Positions 15,792-25,295 are shown, counted from the stretch's first letter. The stretch is 64,000 nucleotides of DNA from Pedobacter sp. MC2016-15 (GCF_026239695.1 NZ_JAPIVS010000001.1:434001-498000); one strand, 5' to 3'. Made by a program: numbers and translations. Notes: generated by a model from the sequence alone, not told the origin.

Positions 15792-16001
15792 TTATCGGCT
15801 TCCTTGTTTCAGAATAAAAGCTGCAAGCATGCAGGTTACCAAAATCCCCGAGATTCCGGGAAAAAGAATAAAAAGATATAGAATTCCACTTACTGCGATT
15901 ACAGTCAGGACAAACAATAACCCCTTCAATGGGGTTTCCATTTTAAATGCGGCAATAATTGTAAACAGGTAAAAGGCTCCGGCGAGTATTTGTAAGAACA
16001 T
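15792..16001 (-). CDS. Small membrane protein (69 aa), unknown
   Basis: Read from ATG at 16001 (MFLQILAGAF). Nearly the whole protein is hydrophobic, giving three predicted membrane helices (residues about 2-18, 24-41, 44-62), with a basic end (LKQGSR). I do not recognise a family. It lies alone between the DUF4397 terminator and the GH125 gene. An upstream TTG would add two residues and is less likely. Confidence 0.5.
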   Translation of the reverse strand: MFLQILAGAFYLFTIIAAFKMETPLKGLLFVLTVIAVSGILYLFILFPGISGILVTCMLAAFILKQGSR

Positions 16002-16081
16002 GCGCAAATATGCCTATCTTAATGTTAATTTAATGTTAAGCCCCGTTCTTAATTATATTCACATGACAATTATGCTGCATT

Positions 16082-17509
16082 TTATGCACCTGCATTAAGC
16101 AAATCAGGTCGTTCCTGATAGGTCTTCCACAGAAATTCTCCCAACATTGCATTTACCCAGGGAAAAGCTGCCCTGGTATATTGCCGTGGGTTATCCACAT
16201 GAAAAGATTCATGCATGAAACCTGTGTCGCCATGGCTCTTTTGCAACATCGCCAGACACTGTTTAATTTCTGCTTCATCTGTACTGGTTAGTGCACGGGC
16301 AATAATGCTCATTGGCCATACCATATTTTTACCGATATGCGGACCACCTACGCCCTCCGCAACTTTTCCCTTATAAAAAAAAGGATTGTCGGCCGAGAGC
16401 ACCATCTTCCTTGTATTCAGGTAAACAGGATCACTCATCGACATGGCGCCAAGATAGGGCATCGCCAGCAGGCTGGGAATACTGGCATCATCCATCAGGT
16501 GATAACTTCCCATACCATTAACCTCATATGCCAGCACCTTGCCATAGGTCTCATGTTCAATAATCGCATATTTTTGCAAGGCTTGTCTTACCTCCATAGC
16601 CAGCGCTTCCATCTCAGCTGCTATTTTTTCATCTGCTTTGATTACCCTGAAAATCTCTGCGACCTGACGCAGGCTGACCACAGCAAAAAAGTTGGAAGGA
16701 ATTAAAAAGGAAAATACTGTGGCATCCTCTCCGGGCCTGAATGCAGAACAAATGAGTCCTACGGGTTTTACAGGATAACCAAAGCCCTGCATAGCCAAAC
16801 TATCCGTTGCCCATGCTGTGGCCCGCTGAAAATGATACGGTCCATCGTTATCCTTCCGCTGCTGCTCTTTGAAGGTCTTCAGAACTGTTTTCATCGCTTC
16901 CTGCCAGTTGGCATCGAAATGACTGGTATCCTTTGTCTGCTGCCAGTACCGGTATGCCAGCCTGATGGGATAACACAATGAATCAATCTCCCACTTTCGT
17001 TCATGTACGCCTGGGATCATATTGGTCAGGTCGTCCTTAAATTCAGATGTTTTGGTAGGGTCATTAAAGAAAGAGCTTGCATAAGGATCTTTCAGTATGT
17101 ATTTAGTCTGCCGGTTAATTACCCCTGCAACAAGATCTTTCAGTGCTTTATCTTTTCTCATCAGGGGAAGGTAGGGCCACACCTGTGCCGAGCTGTCACG
17201 AAGCCACATCGCATCCATATCTCCGGAACTCAGGAATGTATCAGGTCTGTCTTCAAAATTGGTAAAAGTAACAGAAGTATCTAGTGTATTGGGAAAGCAG
17301 TTATTGAATAACCATGCAAGTTCTTTATTTTTCACTTTTGATGTAAAATCATTGATCAGATTTTCCACCGCCTTACTATTGAAACGGCGTAATGCCTGAG
17401 CCCTCCTTACCACCGGAAATTCTGGTTCCGCTGCGAATGATAAAACTTTCCCCGAGAATAAAGCGGCAGTTAACAGCCCTGCCTTTTGCACAAAAGATCT
17501 TCTTTCCAT
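16082..17509 (-). CDS. Glycoside hydrolase family 125, exo-alpha-1,6-mannosidase type, Tat-exported
   Basis: A 475-residue protein starting at the ATG at 17509 (MERRSFVQKAGLL); a longer frame to 17608 would bury the signal. The twin-arginine motif RRSFVQK followed by a hydrophobic stretch indicates Tat export of a folded enzyme. The body matches GH125: TFLSSGDMDAMWLRDSSAQVWPY, PYASSFFN, HERKWEIDSLCYPIRLAY, SAFRPGEDATVFSFLIPSN, HLMDDASIPSLLAMPYLG and HGDTGFMHESFHVDNP. GH125 enzymes remove terminal alpha-1,6-linked mannose, for example from N-glycans. There is no SusC/SusD pair nearby, so it is not part of a classical polysaccharide locus. Confidence 0.9.
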   Translation of the reverse strand: MERRSFVQKAGLLTAALFSGKVLSFAAEPEFPVVRRAQALRRFNSKAVENLINDFTSKVKNKELAWLFNNCFPNTLDTSVTFTNFEDRPDTFLSSGDMDAMWLRDSSAQVWPYLPLMRKDKALKDLVAGVINRQTKYILKDPYASSFFNDPTKTSEFKDDLTNMIPGVHERKWEIDSLCYPIRLAYRYWQQTKDTSHFDANWQEAMKTVLKTFKEQQRKDNDGPYHFQRATAWATDSLAMQGFGYPVKPVGLICSAFRPGEDATVFSFLIPSNFFAVVSLRQVAEIFRVIKADEKIAAEMEALAMEVRQALQKYAIIEHETYGKVLAYEVNGMGSYHLMDDASIPSLLAMPYLGAMSMSDPVYLNTRKMVLSADNPFFYKGKVAEGVGGPHIGKNMVWPMSIIARALTSTDEAEIKQCLAMLQKSHGDTGFMHESFHVDNPRQYTRAAFPWVNAMLGEFLWKTYQERPDLLNAGA

Positions 17510-17692
17510 TAATGATATATAAGCTTCTACTATTACAATGACCCGAATTTCCTTCAATATTATATAAATTTTAAGAACATCCGAGCCAAAACTCTCCTTT
17601 GACCCCAAAAATCAAACCAGAATAAACAAAAAATAAATAAATATTTAAACTGTATAACTTTGTCTTAATTGTTAATTGAAGCTTTTTAAGAT

Positions 17693-17700
17693 TATCTTCG
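17693..17700 (+). promoter_or_regulatory. Candidate -7 box (TATCTTCG) four bases before the transporter ATG
   Basis: TATCTTCG resembles TAnnTTTG and ends four bases before the ATG at 17705. If used, the transcript would start at or next to the start codon, i.e. be leaderless. No matching TTG at 19-21 bases upstream. Confidence 0.3.
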
Positions 17701-17704
17701 CATT

Positions 17705-18925
17705 ATGAATAGTTTTTATTCGAATTACAAAGGAATCATCTGGCTACTTGCGGGAATTATAGCAGGTAGCATTGCAGGACTGTTATTCGGGCAGCGCGTA
17801 AGCATACTGAAACCTGTGGGTGAAATTTTCCTGAACCTGCTGTTTACCGCTGTAATTCCCCTGGTCTTTTTTTCGATTGCATCTGCTATCGGTAGTTTAA
17901 AGGAAAGCAATAAACTGAGTAAAATGATGACCGTTATGGGATTGGTTTTCCTGGCCACCGTAATCATCTCAGCCTGTCTGACTATCCTTGCCGTCAGGAT
18001 CTTTCCAATTCATGAACAGATGACTGCTGCCACACTCACTGAAACAATTGATAAAAAACCATTTGGCGACCAGGTTACCCAGCTTTTTACTACCAGTGAA
18101 TTTTATGAATTACTGTCGCGCAAAAGCATGCTCGCCATGATCATTTTTTCTGTTCTTACCGGCTTTGCGACCTTACGTGCCGGTACTGCCGGAGCTGCAT
18201 TCTCCGCATTTCTGGTATCGGGTAATGAGATCTTTAAAAACGTATTCGTGATCATCATGAAGCTTGCCCCTGTCGGACTTGGTGCTTATTTTGCCTATCA
18301 GGTGGGCATCTTTGGACCCCAGCTTTTTGGCACATACGCGCGTTCCTTAGGCATATATTATGGGGTCGGTGCTTTTTACTTTGTCTTTTTATTCAGCTTT
18401 TATGCATTTGTAGCGGGAGGAATCAAAGGTATCAGGAAATACTGGAAAAATAACATTGTCCCATCAGCAACTGCAGTGGGTACCTGCAGCAGTATCGCCA
18501 ATATCCCGGCCAATCTCGAGGCGGCAGAAAAAATAGGTATTCCTCAGTATATCTCAAACGTAACTATCCCCCTGGGAGCCACCTTACATAAAGACGGTTC
18601 AAGCATTTCATCAATTATTAAGATGGCTGTTGTCTTTGCTTTGTTTGGAAAGGGCTTTGACAGCATAGAAACCATTGTCCTGGCGCTCGGTATGACAGTG
18701 CTGGTGAGCATAGTAGAAGGAGGAATTCCCAATGGAGGATATGTAGGAGAATTGCTGTTTATCTCTGCCTATGGCTTCCCACCGGAAGCGCTTCCACCGG
18801 CGATGATCATCGGCACCCTGGTAGATCCTATGGCAACGCTGCTCAATTCAACGGGCGATACCGTGGCGGCAATGCTGGTGGCCAGGTTTACTGAAGGAAA
18901 AAACTGGCTGACTACAAAGGCATAA
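17705..18925 (+). CDS. Dicarboxylate/amino acid:cation symporter (DAACS family)
   Basis: A 406-residue inner-membrane transporter with about eight helices and the family marks of GltP/DctA transporters: FLNLLFTAVIPLVFFSIASAIG, a serine-rich loop (CSSIANIPANLEAAEK), TIPLGATLHKDGSSISSIIK, GGIPNGGYVGELLF, and LVDPMATLLNSTGDTVAA. It takes up dicarboxylates or acidic amino acids with Na+ or H+. The substrate cannot be fixed from sequence. The 3' end overlaps the convergent gene at 18912 by 14 bases. Confidence 0.9.
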   Translation: MNSFYSNYKGIIWLLAGIIAGSIAGLLFGQRVSILKPVGEIFLNLLFTAVIPLVFFSIASAIGSLKESNKLSKMMTVMGLVFLATVIISACLTILAVRIFPIHEQMTAATLTETIDKKPFGDQVTQLFTTSEFYELLSRKSMLAMIIFSVLTGFATLRAGTAGAAFSAFLVSGNEIFKNVFVIIMKLAPVGLGAYFAYQVGIFGPQLFGTYARSLGIYYGVGAFYFVFLFSFYAFVAGGIKGIRKYWKNNIVPSATAVGTCSSIANIPANLEAAEKIGIPQYISNVTIPLGATLHKDGSSISSIIKMAVVFALFGKGFDSIETIVLALGMTVLVSIVEGGIPNGGYVGELLFISAYGFPPEALPPAMIIGTLVDPMATLLNSTGDTVAAMLVARFTEGKNWLTTKA

Positions 18926-19712
18926 AGCCATTTTCAACATGGCTTTCATCCAGGCCCACCACAGAGTAATGTCTCGGAAGATACCAGGTAACAGTCTGCA
19001 TCATATTCCTGTAATGTTCTTCTGACTCAAAAAGATCCGGAGTAATGTTAAATGCCAGATCCTGACTAACATTTTCACCATTTTTGCGCATCATCAGCAT
19101 CACTTTAGGCCCCAGAACTCCATTGAGCTCAAAAAAATCTTTTAACAACTTTCTGGTATGTGCCGGAAGAATAGCCTCTGAAGGCTGTCCTATCATTACT
19201 TCTTCGCCTTTTGCAACAACTTCTTCAGTATTACTGCTATTGCTAAAAAGGCTTTCAAGGGTAAAGAAACTTCCGTTGAGTTGATAATTCAGTACATCAC
19301 CATAAGTTAGTACCCAGTCGGGCTGTCCTGCCCCGGGATTAAGGACGATACCATATCCCCTTTCTACAAGAAAACCATTAATCATTTCTTCAATCACGTA
19401 GGACTGAAATTCTTCACCCGGTTGTGGCACAAATAACTGGAAGTATGGGAAACCATCCGGACCCGCAATCAGCTGTGGTGTTCCGCAACGGAAGGCAGCC
19501 AGTGGCAAGGCAGCCAGAAATTGGCTTACCCATTGCTCATTTCTCTCTTCCCTTGGTACTTCAAGCAGTGTGGCCACGATCTGCGTTTTTTCGAGATCTC
19601 CCGGAACTGCCTGAGGTTTATCCTGAGGCAGTGGTTTTGAAGTATCAGGTGTCTTTGCTGTTTGTGCCGCTTTTGGTGCTTCAGTCTTCTTGAAAATATC
19701 GAATAGTCCCAT
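18912..19712 (-). CDS. Conserved hypothetical protein (266 aa)
   Basis: Read from the ATG at 19712 (MGLFDIFKKTEAPK); the longer frame would add residues encoded in the intergenic region. A basic/proline-rich N-terminal stretch (10-45) is followed by a globular, soluble domain of about 215 residues (VATLLEVPREERNEQWVSQF...). No signal peptide, membrane helix or recognised motif. The start MGLFDIFKK is common in small cytosolic Bacteroidota proteins. Convergent with the symporter and divergent from the MOSC gene; no functional hint from context. Confidence 0.7.
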   Translation of the reverse strand: MGLFDIFKKTEAPKAAQTAKTPDTSKPLPQDKPQAVPGDLEKTQIVATLLEVPREERNEQWVSQFLAALPLAAFRCGTPQLIAGPDGFPYFQLFVPQPGEEFQSYVIEEMINGFLVERGYGIVLNPGAGQPDWVLTYGDVLNYQLNGSFFTLESLFSNSSNTEEVVAKGEEVMIGQPSEAILPAHTRKLLKDFFELNGVLGPKVMLMMRKNGENVSQDLAFNITPDLFESEEHYRNMMQTVTWYLPRHYSVVGLDESHVENGFMPL

Positions 19713-19786
19713 GTATTTTAATTTGCTCCCCGTCAGATTTATCCTTCTTCCGCAATTCAAAGCTAGCAAATTATGAATAGATCTCT

Positions 19787-19813
19787 TTGGTTTTATTATC
19801 TTTTGTATCTTTA
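19787..19813 (+). promoter_or_regulatory. Candidate promoter of the MOSC gene
   Basis: TTG at 19787-19789 and TATCTTTA at 19806-19813, spaced by 16 bases, just upstream of the ATG at 19818. The spacing is shorter than the usual 19 and the -7 box ends in A, so support is moderate. Confidence 0.35.
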
Positions 19814-19817
19814 AACA

Positions 19818-20639
19818 ATGAATACCCACTTTTTATCCGAGCTCCATATCTATCCTATCAAATCATTGGGAGGCATCAGCCTTCAACAATCCCGGATCCT
19901 GGAAAGGGGCCTGGAATATGACCGGAAATGGATGCTCATCGATGACGGAGGGACTTTTGTTACCCAGCGAAAACACTTCGAACTCGCTATGCTGCAGGTA
20001 AGTATCGCAGATAATACGGTCACAGTGAGTCACAAAAAAGAGCACTCATTGCGGATTTCTTTTTCAGTGGATGAAACCACAGGCATCCCTATTCCTGTGA
20101 ACATCTGGGACGATCAGTCGACCGGTATTGAAGTCAGCAAAGAAGTAAGTAGATGGTTTAGCGATTTTATGAAAATGTCCCTGCGACTGGTACAAATGCC
20201 GGAGGATGCCAGGAGATTGGTAGATCCGCGTTATGCCCGCGATCAGGAAATTGTGAGCTTTGCTGATGGATATCCCTGCTTGTTGATCAGCCAGGCTTCG
20301 CTTGATGGCCTCAATGCAAGACTTGCTGAACCGGTGAGGATGGACCGCTTCCGTCCTAATTTCGTATTCACTGGTGGAGAGCCGCATGTGGAAGATACTT
20401 TTGAAAGATTCTACCTGGGTGAAAGTCTATTTTCAGCGGTAAAACCCTGCGCAAGATGTGTACTTACTACCATTGATCAGCAGACAGGAGAAAAGGGTGC
20501 AGAACCTCTTAAAACACTGGCCGCTTACCGCATCATGAATCAGAAGGTGATGTTCGGACAGAATCTGATCCACCAAGGACTGGGTACGATCCGTGTGGGC
20601 GACGAACTTCGTGTAAAGAGCTTTAAACCGAAAGCCTGA
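19818..20639 (+). CDS. MOSC domain protein (YcbX/mARC-like molybdenum-cofactor enzyme)
   Basis: A 273-residue protein with the MOSC_N barrel (LSELHIYPIKSLGGISLQQSRILERGLEYDRKWMLID, residues 5-41) and a C-terminal MOSC domain (FVFTGGEPHVEDTF about 177-190, then VKPCARCVLTTIDQQTG about 208-224, with the Mo-binding cysteine in PCARC). Proteins of this type bind molybdenum cofactor and reduce N-hydroxylated compounds, usually with a ferredoxin or flavin partner; no C-terminal 2Fe-2S domain is present, so an external electron donor is needed. Its 3' end overlaps convergent cobC by 17 bases. Confidence 0.88.
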   Translation: MNTHFLSELHIYPIKSLGGISLQQSRILERGLEYDRKWMLIDDGGTFVTQRKHFELAMLQVSIADNTVTVSHKKEHSLRISFSVDETTGIPIPVNIWDDQSTGIEVSKEVSRWFSDFMKMSLRLVQMPEDARRLVDPRYARDQEIVSFADGYPCLLISQASLDGLNARLAEPVRMDRFRPNFVFTGGEPHVEDTFERFYLGESLFSAVKPCARCVLTTIDQQTGEKGAEPLKTLAAYRIMNQKVMFGQNLIHQGLGTIRVGDELRVKSFKPKA

Positions 20640-21165
20640 AAACCTCTCCAATAGCAACGGGGATAGAGAAAGAATCTTTGAGCCCGATTGCCCTGTAACG
20701 GGCTAGAATGATACGGATCACACCTCCGTGTGTAACGATACAAACCTTATCATACGACTCCTGCAAGAGTGTGTCCCAGAACCGAGAAATGCGTTGTTCC
20801 ATCCCGAGCATGGTTTCGCCGTTTGGCGGGGAGAGATGTACAAAATCTTTCATCCAGGCTTCAGATGCTGCCCTGTCTATGGTATCCCAGGTTTGACCTT
20901 CCCAGTCGCCAAAATTCAGTTCATACAGTGCTTCATCTGTAACATAAGATCTGCCAGTAAACCCGGATGCTGCTACAATTGCTCCTGCGAGCAGTGTACA
21001 ACGGGAAGAAGGACTGGAATAAATCGCATCAATTTTTTCAGGAAGTTGCTTCAGGACAGCTGCCGCTTCGGTGGAAAAACTGCTGGCAAGGGCAACATCC
21101 GATCGCCCGTAGATCAACCCTTTTTCGACCTGAGGCCTCGTGTGTCTGATCAGATAAATTTCCAT
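20623..21165 (-). CDS. cobC: Alpha-ribazole phosphatase / histidine phosphatase family
   Basis: A 180-residue histidine phosphatase read from ATG at 21165 (MEIYLIRHTRP); the frame extends upstream but the RHT motif must lie at the N-terminus. The phosphorylated histidine is H8 in LIRHT; GRSDVAL, YSSPSSRCTLLA, ELNFGDWEG and the second catalytic histidine in VTHGGVIR are present. CobC removes the phosphate from alpha-ribazole phosphate or adenosylcobalamin phosphate in nucleotide-loop assembly. It is the last gene of the cobalamin operon and overlaps cobS by 16 bases. Confidence 0.88.
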   Translation of the reverse strand: MEIYLIRHTRPQVEKGLIYGRSDVALASSFSTEAAAVLKQLPEKIDAIYSSPSSRCTLLAGAIVAASGFTGRSYVTDEALYELNFGDWEGQTWDTIDRAASEAWMKDFVHLSPPNGETMLGMEQRISRFWDTLLQESYDKVCIVTHGGVIRIILARYRAIGLKDSFSIPVAIGEVFRLSV

Positions 21166-21941
21166 GCGAGAAAGATCGACAAATAGATGACCACTTCTGA
21201 TACCTGCTGAACCGCACCCAGACAATCTCCTGTATACCCATCAATCCATTTATTGAAATACCTGCCGGAATAATGACTGACGAAGGCTACAGGGAGTAAG
21301 GCATAAGCAACGGAAGATTCACCGGTGTAATAAATCAAACCTGCCAGCGGCAATAATGCCAGTACAGCAGCGATCCCCAGGTTGGATGATTTAGCTTCGT
21401 CCTTCAACGCAGATCCTGCCTTACTGTCCTGCATCCGGGCATAGCTATAATTGAAGGTGACGATGATGGCCGCAAGGCGACTGAGCGACTGTGCCGTCAT
21501 AAAAACCCCCAGAATAACAATGGAATTGACATTCGTGCTGACCTGTATGGTAGCAATGAATTTAATCGCGAGCAAAAAAATCAGACCTGTAGCTCCGTAA
21601 GTACCGATACGGCTATCTTTCATGATATCGAGAATTCTTTCTTTTGTCCAGCCTCCGCCAAAACCATCACATACGTCAGCAAAACCATCTTCATGGAATG
21701 CACCGGTGAGCAATATGGTAGATAACATCGAAAACAAAACCGCCAGGGCATTACCAAAGAGGTAATTTGCCAGAATGTAAACTGCTGCAGCAACCATACC
21801 TACAATCCAGCCTATTACTGGCAGATATCTGATGGCATCCGGCAACAAGGCTGCATAATCTTCATGAACCGAAGCTGGTACCGGTAGTCTGGTGTAAAAG
21901 GCCAGCGCCGTTAAAAAAAGTTTCAATTCCCTTTTGATCAT
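21150..21941 (-). CDS. cobS: Adenosylcobinamide-GDP ribazoletransferase
   Basis: A 263-residue inner-membrane protein with the CobS landmarks: FYTRLPVPA near the N-terminus, the acidic motif AFHEDGFADVCDGFGGGW (about 81-98) and MKDSRIGTYGATGL (about 107-120), and several membrane helices. CobS joins adenosylcobinamide-GDP and alpha-ribazole (phosphate) to form adenosylcobalamin (phosphate). It is one base from cobU and overlaps cobC, within the riboswitch-controlled operon. Confidence 0.94.
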   Translation of the reverse strand: MIKRELKLFLTALAFYTRLPVPASVHEDYAALLPDAIRYLPVIGWIVGMVAAAVYILANYLFGNALAVLFSMLSTILLTGAFHEDGFADVCDGFGGGWTKERILDIMKDSRIGTYGATGLIFLLAIKFIATIQVSTNVNSIVILGVFMTAQSLSRLAAIIVTFNYSYARMQDSKAGSALKDEAKSSNLGIAAVLALLPLAGLIYYTGESSVAYALLPVAFVSHYSGRYFNKWIDGYTGDCLGAVQQVSEVVIYLSIFLAWKFI

Positions 21942-21942
21942 G

Positions 21943-22449
21943 CTATTTCTTTAAAAATAATGGCAGTCCAGAAACCATAAATATAGCCTCTTTCGCTTTC
22001 GCAGCAACATATTGATTAGCCCAGCCCTGCAGATCAGCAAATTTACGCCCAACTTCTGTTTCTGCATGCATACCCATCCCCAATTCATTGGAAATGCAAA
22101 TGAAGGTAGCATTTAATGCGGTCAGCTGATCAATTTCCTGTTTAAAATCTGCCAGAGCAGCATGAATATCATACTCATGATCCATAAATAAATTGGTGAG
22201 CCAAAGCGTTACACAGTCAATCACTACCGTACGGCCTTCCAGCGGTAATAAATGCAGATCGCGGTAAACTTCGTAATTGGTCCATTCCTGTCCACGGTCG
22301 TCCTGATGACGTTTCACCCGTTGCCGGAAGTCCTCATCCCATATTTTTGCCGTAGCAATATATACTGGCTCTTGAGTCAATTCCTGTGCCCGCTGCTGCG
22401 CGTAGGCACTTTTGCCGCTTCTTACTCCACCACTTACATAAATGACCAT
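21943..22449 (-). CDS. cobU: Bifunctional adenosylcobinamide kinase / adenosylcobinamide-phosphate guanylyltransferase
   Basis: A 168-residue enzyme of normal CobU length with the P-loop GGVRSGKS (7-14), the guanylylated histidine in the VKRHQDDRG motif (H47 or nearby), CVTLWLTNL and SNELGMGMH. It phosphorylates adenosylcobinamide and transfers GMP to it, activating it for CobS. It is separated from the adenosyltransferase gene by three bases and from cobS by one. Confidence 0.94.
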   Translation of the reverse strand: MVIYVSGGVRSGKSAYAQQRAQELTQEPVYIATAKIWDEDFRQRVKRHQDDRGQEWTNYEVYRDLHLLPLEGRTVVIDCVTLWLTNLFMDHEYDIHAALADFKQEIDQLTALNATFICISNELGMGMHAETEVGRKFADLQGWANQYVAAKAKEAIFMVSGLPLFLKK

Positions 22450-22452
22450 AGT

Positions 22453-23046
22453 CTAAGATTGAGCTGCGGGATCAGAATTTTTAAAACGCTTGTAGAGAAA
22501 TAGCTGCCACTTTTCTTCTGCAACACCTGCTTTGTCCATCTCGGCACGCGACAGTGTAAAAAACAGATCCGATAACCTGTTAATATATGCAGGAATGGTT
22601 TCATCCACTTCGTCAGTTTGAATCAGGCTGACCAGCCTCCTCTCCCCTCTGCGCATCTGCGTCCGGATCATATGGCATAGTGCCGAAATTTCATTCCCTC
22701 CGGGAAGAATAAAATAATCTGAAGGATGCGTCATTGCACCTTCGAGTTCATCAATCCAGCTTTCACAAAATTCCGGGCCATCCAGCGGCATCGGATTGGT
22801 ATTGATTTTTTTTGTATCTGAAGGACGGGCAAGATGGGACATCATATCCATCATATCTTTCTGAATCTTGTGCAGTTTGGGCTGCCATTCATGTGTAGTA
22901 CCCAGTTTTACCCTGAGAAAACCAATGGTAGAATTAACTTCGTCCAATGTCCCTATGCATTCTACACGCACCCCATCTTTGCTCACTCTTTTACCACCAA
23001 AGAGACCTGTAGTACCTTTATCTCCCTTTTTTGTATAGATCTTCAT
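22453..23046 (-). CDS. PduO-type ATP:cob(I)alamin adenosyltransferase
   Basis: A 197-residue protein with the PduO signatures MKIYTKKGDKGTTGLFGG (1-18), ECIGTLDEVNSTIGFLR (about 29-45) and the ATP-binding IRTQMRRGERRLVSL (about 129-143). It attaches the 5'-deoxyadenosyl group to cob(I)alamin or cobinamide, making the coenzyme form needed by CobU and CobS. This family is unrelated in fold to CobA/CobO enzymes, so the gene is best not called cobO. It lies 59 bases after btuB and three before cobU. Confidence 0.92.
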   Translation of the reverse strand: MKIYTKKGDKGTTGLFGGKRVSKDGVRVECIGTLDEVNSTIGFLRVKLGTTHEWQPKLHKIQKDMMDMMSHLARPSDTKKINTNPMPLDGPEFCESWIDELEGAMTHPSDYFILPGGNEISALCHMIRTQMRRGERRLVSLIQTDEVDETIPAYINRLSDLFFTLSRAEMDKAGVAEEKWQLFLYKRFKNSDPAAQS

Positions 23047-23105
23047 TATATTTTTTTTATGAACTTCATCCCTCTGTTAACAACGATGAAGCTACGGGTT
23101 TAATT

Positions 23106-25295
23106 TTAAAAACTCAGCCCATATCTGACCGAGAAATTTCTGCCGGCGAGGTTGTAACCTCTTTTTTCATAGTAATTTTCGTCGGTGATATTGTTCATCA
23201 GAAAACTGAGTGTATGTTTCTTTTGATAAGTATAGGAAGCACCAAAATCAAGGGTCATGAATTCAGGGTAAACGATTTCCGGCGATAAGGGATCATTGAA
23301 ATCTGTATCCTTCCGCTTGCCCACATAACGGCTGCTCAAGCGCAGATCCAATCCTTTCAGGTTATTGTATTCAAGTCCGGAGCTAAAAGTAAATACAGGT
23401 ACATTGTAGATATCTCTTAACGTTCTGCTGCCGTCTGCAGCTACAGTGACTTCCCTTGCTTTGATAGTCCAGGTCTCTAAGGCAAAATATTTAAGTGAAT
23501 AATTTTTACCTGCCAGTTGTCCAAAATCCCAGGCCACTTCTCCTTCCAGACCGTTGATATTTGCCTTATTTGCATTGACGTAGGTGGTGATGCTATTGAT
23601 TTGAAGACCTCCTGGCGTCAGCTGTGTCGCCGGAGGAATGGTCCTTTGCGTAGTAATCCTGTCCTTAACTGAAGTACTGTAATACGTAATATCAGCGCTC
23701 AGGCCAAGCTCAGATTTAGCGATCCTTAATCCTGCATCCCATGAGATGCTGTTTTCGTTTTTAAGATCCGGATTTCCCTGGGTCACCGTGGCCTTTCCTC
23801 CGGAGAGAATTTCAGAATATCCAGCTACGTTATAAGCATCAGGAGTAACAAAAGCACGGCCGGTGCTGGCATGCACAGTAAGCAATTTCATTAGGGTGTA
23901 CTGAGCGGCCAAACTGGGACTTACAAAGGGATTGGTTTGCTTTCCGCCAGCGTAGGTATTTAATAGGGGCGTCTGTTTTACATTGTATGTAATTAAATCC
24001 ATCCGTAATCCGGGATTGATGATCAGACGATTATCCAAAAAGTTCAGCTGCCCCTGAAGATATGCAGCTGCAGAGTTCAGGCTATAGTTGGGCGAGAAAG
24101 GTGCTCTTTCTGCTCCTGTAGCCAGGAACGATTGTGAACTGGTCGATGCGCTGCTGTAATCCAGGCCGAATATCAGGTTGTGCCTGCCAAGGCTTAAAGC
24201 GTCTTTAGCCTGTATCCCTTTCCAGCTCGTTTCGCTTTTGAAAGAGGCATAGGGAGCAATCTTAGCTCCTCCTGAGCTAAGCGTATAGTTCAGGTTGTTC
24301 TCTTCGGAAGTATAGCCTCTGAGGGATAATTTATGATTTGAGAAGTTTCCGGATAATGTTGCTTCCTCGTTATGACGTTCAATATCTTTGGTACTGGGTT
24401 GCGCATTGCCATAAAAAATATCGCTAGGGGCTTCAATGTTTTTTGCGACAAAACGTTCTCCCCTGATATCGACCCTCCATGTATCATCAATCTGATATCC
24501 CAGTCGCAGGCTTCCGGTATTATAGTTGAGCCTGGTATAATCCCTTCTGAGTCCGTCAGAACGGTTATCATCCACCTCAACCGGCCCAGTTGTGTAGTTT
24601 TTGGTGGCTTTATTGGCGTCAAAGAGGTTGCGGAGGAGATTTCCTTTACCGAGTTTCATGTTTTTGTTCCTGTCATAAGTAAGAAAGGACAAGTTGAAAT
24701 CCAGCTTCTTCGTGATATTACCACCTGCATCGGCTCCCAGTTTAGCAGTCTCATAAGAACCATATTCGGCAAATAGGTTTCCGTGTACATCACCAGCAGA
24801 CTTTTTGGTGATGATGTTCACTACTCCGCCCATTGCGGATGAACCATATAATGCCGAAGCAGGCCCCTTCAGTACTTCAATTCTTTCTATATCAGCAGGG
24901 TTGATCGTTGCGATACTGACTGTACCAGCCGGACGGCCGTCAACCAGTAAAAGGGAACGCTGGTTTAAACCACTGATTTGTGGCCTGAAACCGCGGATAC
25001 CAATCCCGGCAGAAAGACCAGGGTACTGGATAATACTCAGCGAAGAATTTTTCTTGAGTAAATCAGTTACCTCTCCCGATGAGGTAAGTGCCATGGCCTG
25101 TTTGGTAATGACGGTAATATGCTGCGGCACATCGCGCCTTTTGGTTTCTGTACGTAAAGAAGTTACCACAACTTCGTCAAGGGCGTTAGTTTTTATACTA
25201 TCCGCTTTCTTTTCCTGTGCGAATGCCGGACTGCCCATAAAAACTCCGGCGATCAGCAGGTTTTTGAAAGATAAAAAGTGTAGATGTTTATTCAT
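23106..25295 (-). CDS. btuB: TonB-dependent outer-membrane receptor, cobalamin/cobinamide uptake (BtuB-like)
   Basis: A 729-residue protein: signal peptide (1-26, ending AFA), TonB box (LDEVVVTSLR, about 38-47), plug domain (HITVITKQAM, GLSAGIGIRGFRPQISG, RVLLVDGRPAG-like segment, ERIEVLKGPASALYGSSAMGGVVNI) and a 22-strand barrel ending in aromatic VRYGLSF. The assignment to corrinoids rests on the operon: it is between btuD and the adenosyltransferase and downstream of a cobalamin riboswitch. It overlaps btuD by four bases (ATGA). Confidence 0.9.
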   Translation of the reverse strand: MNKHLHFLSFKNLLIAGVFMGSPAFAQEKKADSIKTNALDEVVVTSLRTETKRRDVPQHITVITKQAMALTSSGEVTDLLKKNSSLSIIQYPGLSAGIGIRGFRPQISGLNQRSLLLVDGRPAGTVSIATINPADIERIEVLKGPASALYGSSAMGGVVNIITKKSAGDVHGNLFAEYGSYETAKLGADAGGNITKKLDFNLSFLTYDRNKNMKLGKGNLLRNLFDANKATKNYTTGPVEVDDNRSDGLRRDYTRLNYNTGSLRLGYQIDDTWRVDIRGERFVAKNIEAPSDIFYGNAQPSTKDIERHNEEATLSGNFSNHKLSLRGYTSEENNLNYTLSSGGAKIAPYASFKSETSWKGIQAKDALSLGRHNLIFGLDYSSASTSSQSFLATGAERAPFSPNYSLNSAAAYLQGQLNFLDNRLIINPGLRMDLITYNVKQTPLLNTYAGGKQTNPFVSPSLAAQYTLMKLLTVHASTGRAFVTPDAYNVAGYSEILSGGKATVTQGNPDLKNENSISWDAGLRIAKSELGLSADITYYSTSVKDRITTQRTIPPATQLTPGGLQINSITTYVNANKANINGLEGEVAWDFGQLAGKNYSLKYFALETWTIKAREVTVAADGSRTLRDIYNVPVFTFSSGLEYNNLKGLDLRLSSRYVGKRKDTDFNDPLSPEIVYPEFMTLDFGASYTYQKKHTLSFLMNNITDENYYEKRGYNLAGRNFSVRYGLSF

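Noticed and set aside
16082..17608. Longer GH125 protein starting at 17608
   Set aside because: It would place 33 residues before a clear Tat signal that begins at the ATG at 17509.
22453..23046. Naming the adenosyltransferase cobO/cobA
   Set aside because: Its motifs (YTKKGDKGTTG and the RRGERR region) are of the PduO family, not the P-loop CobA/CobO family.
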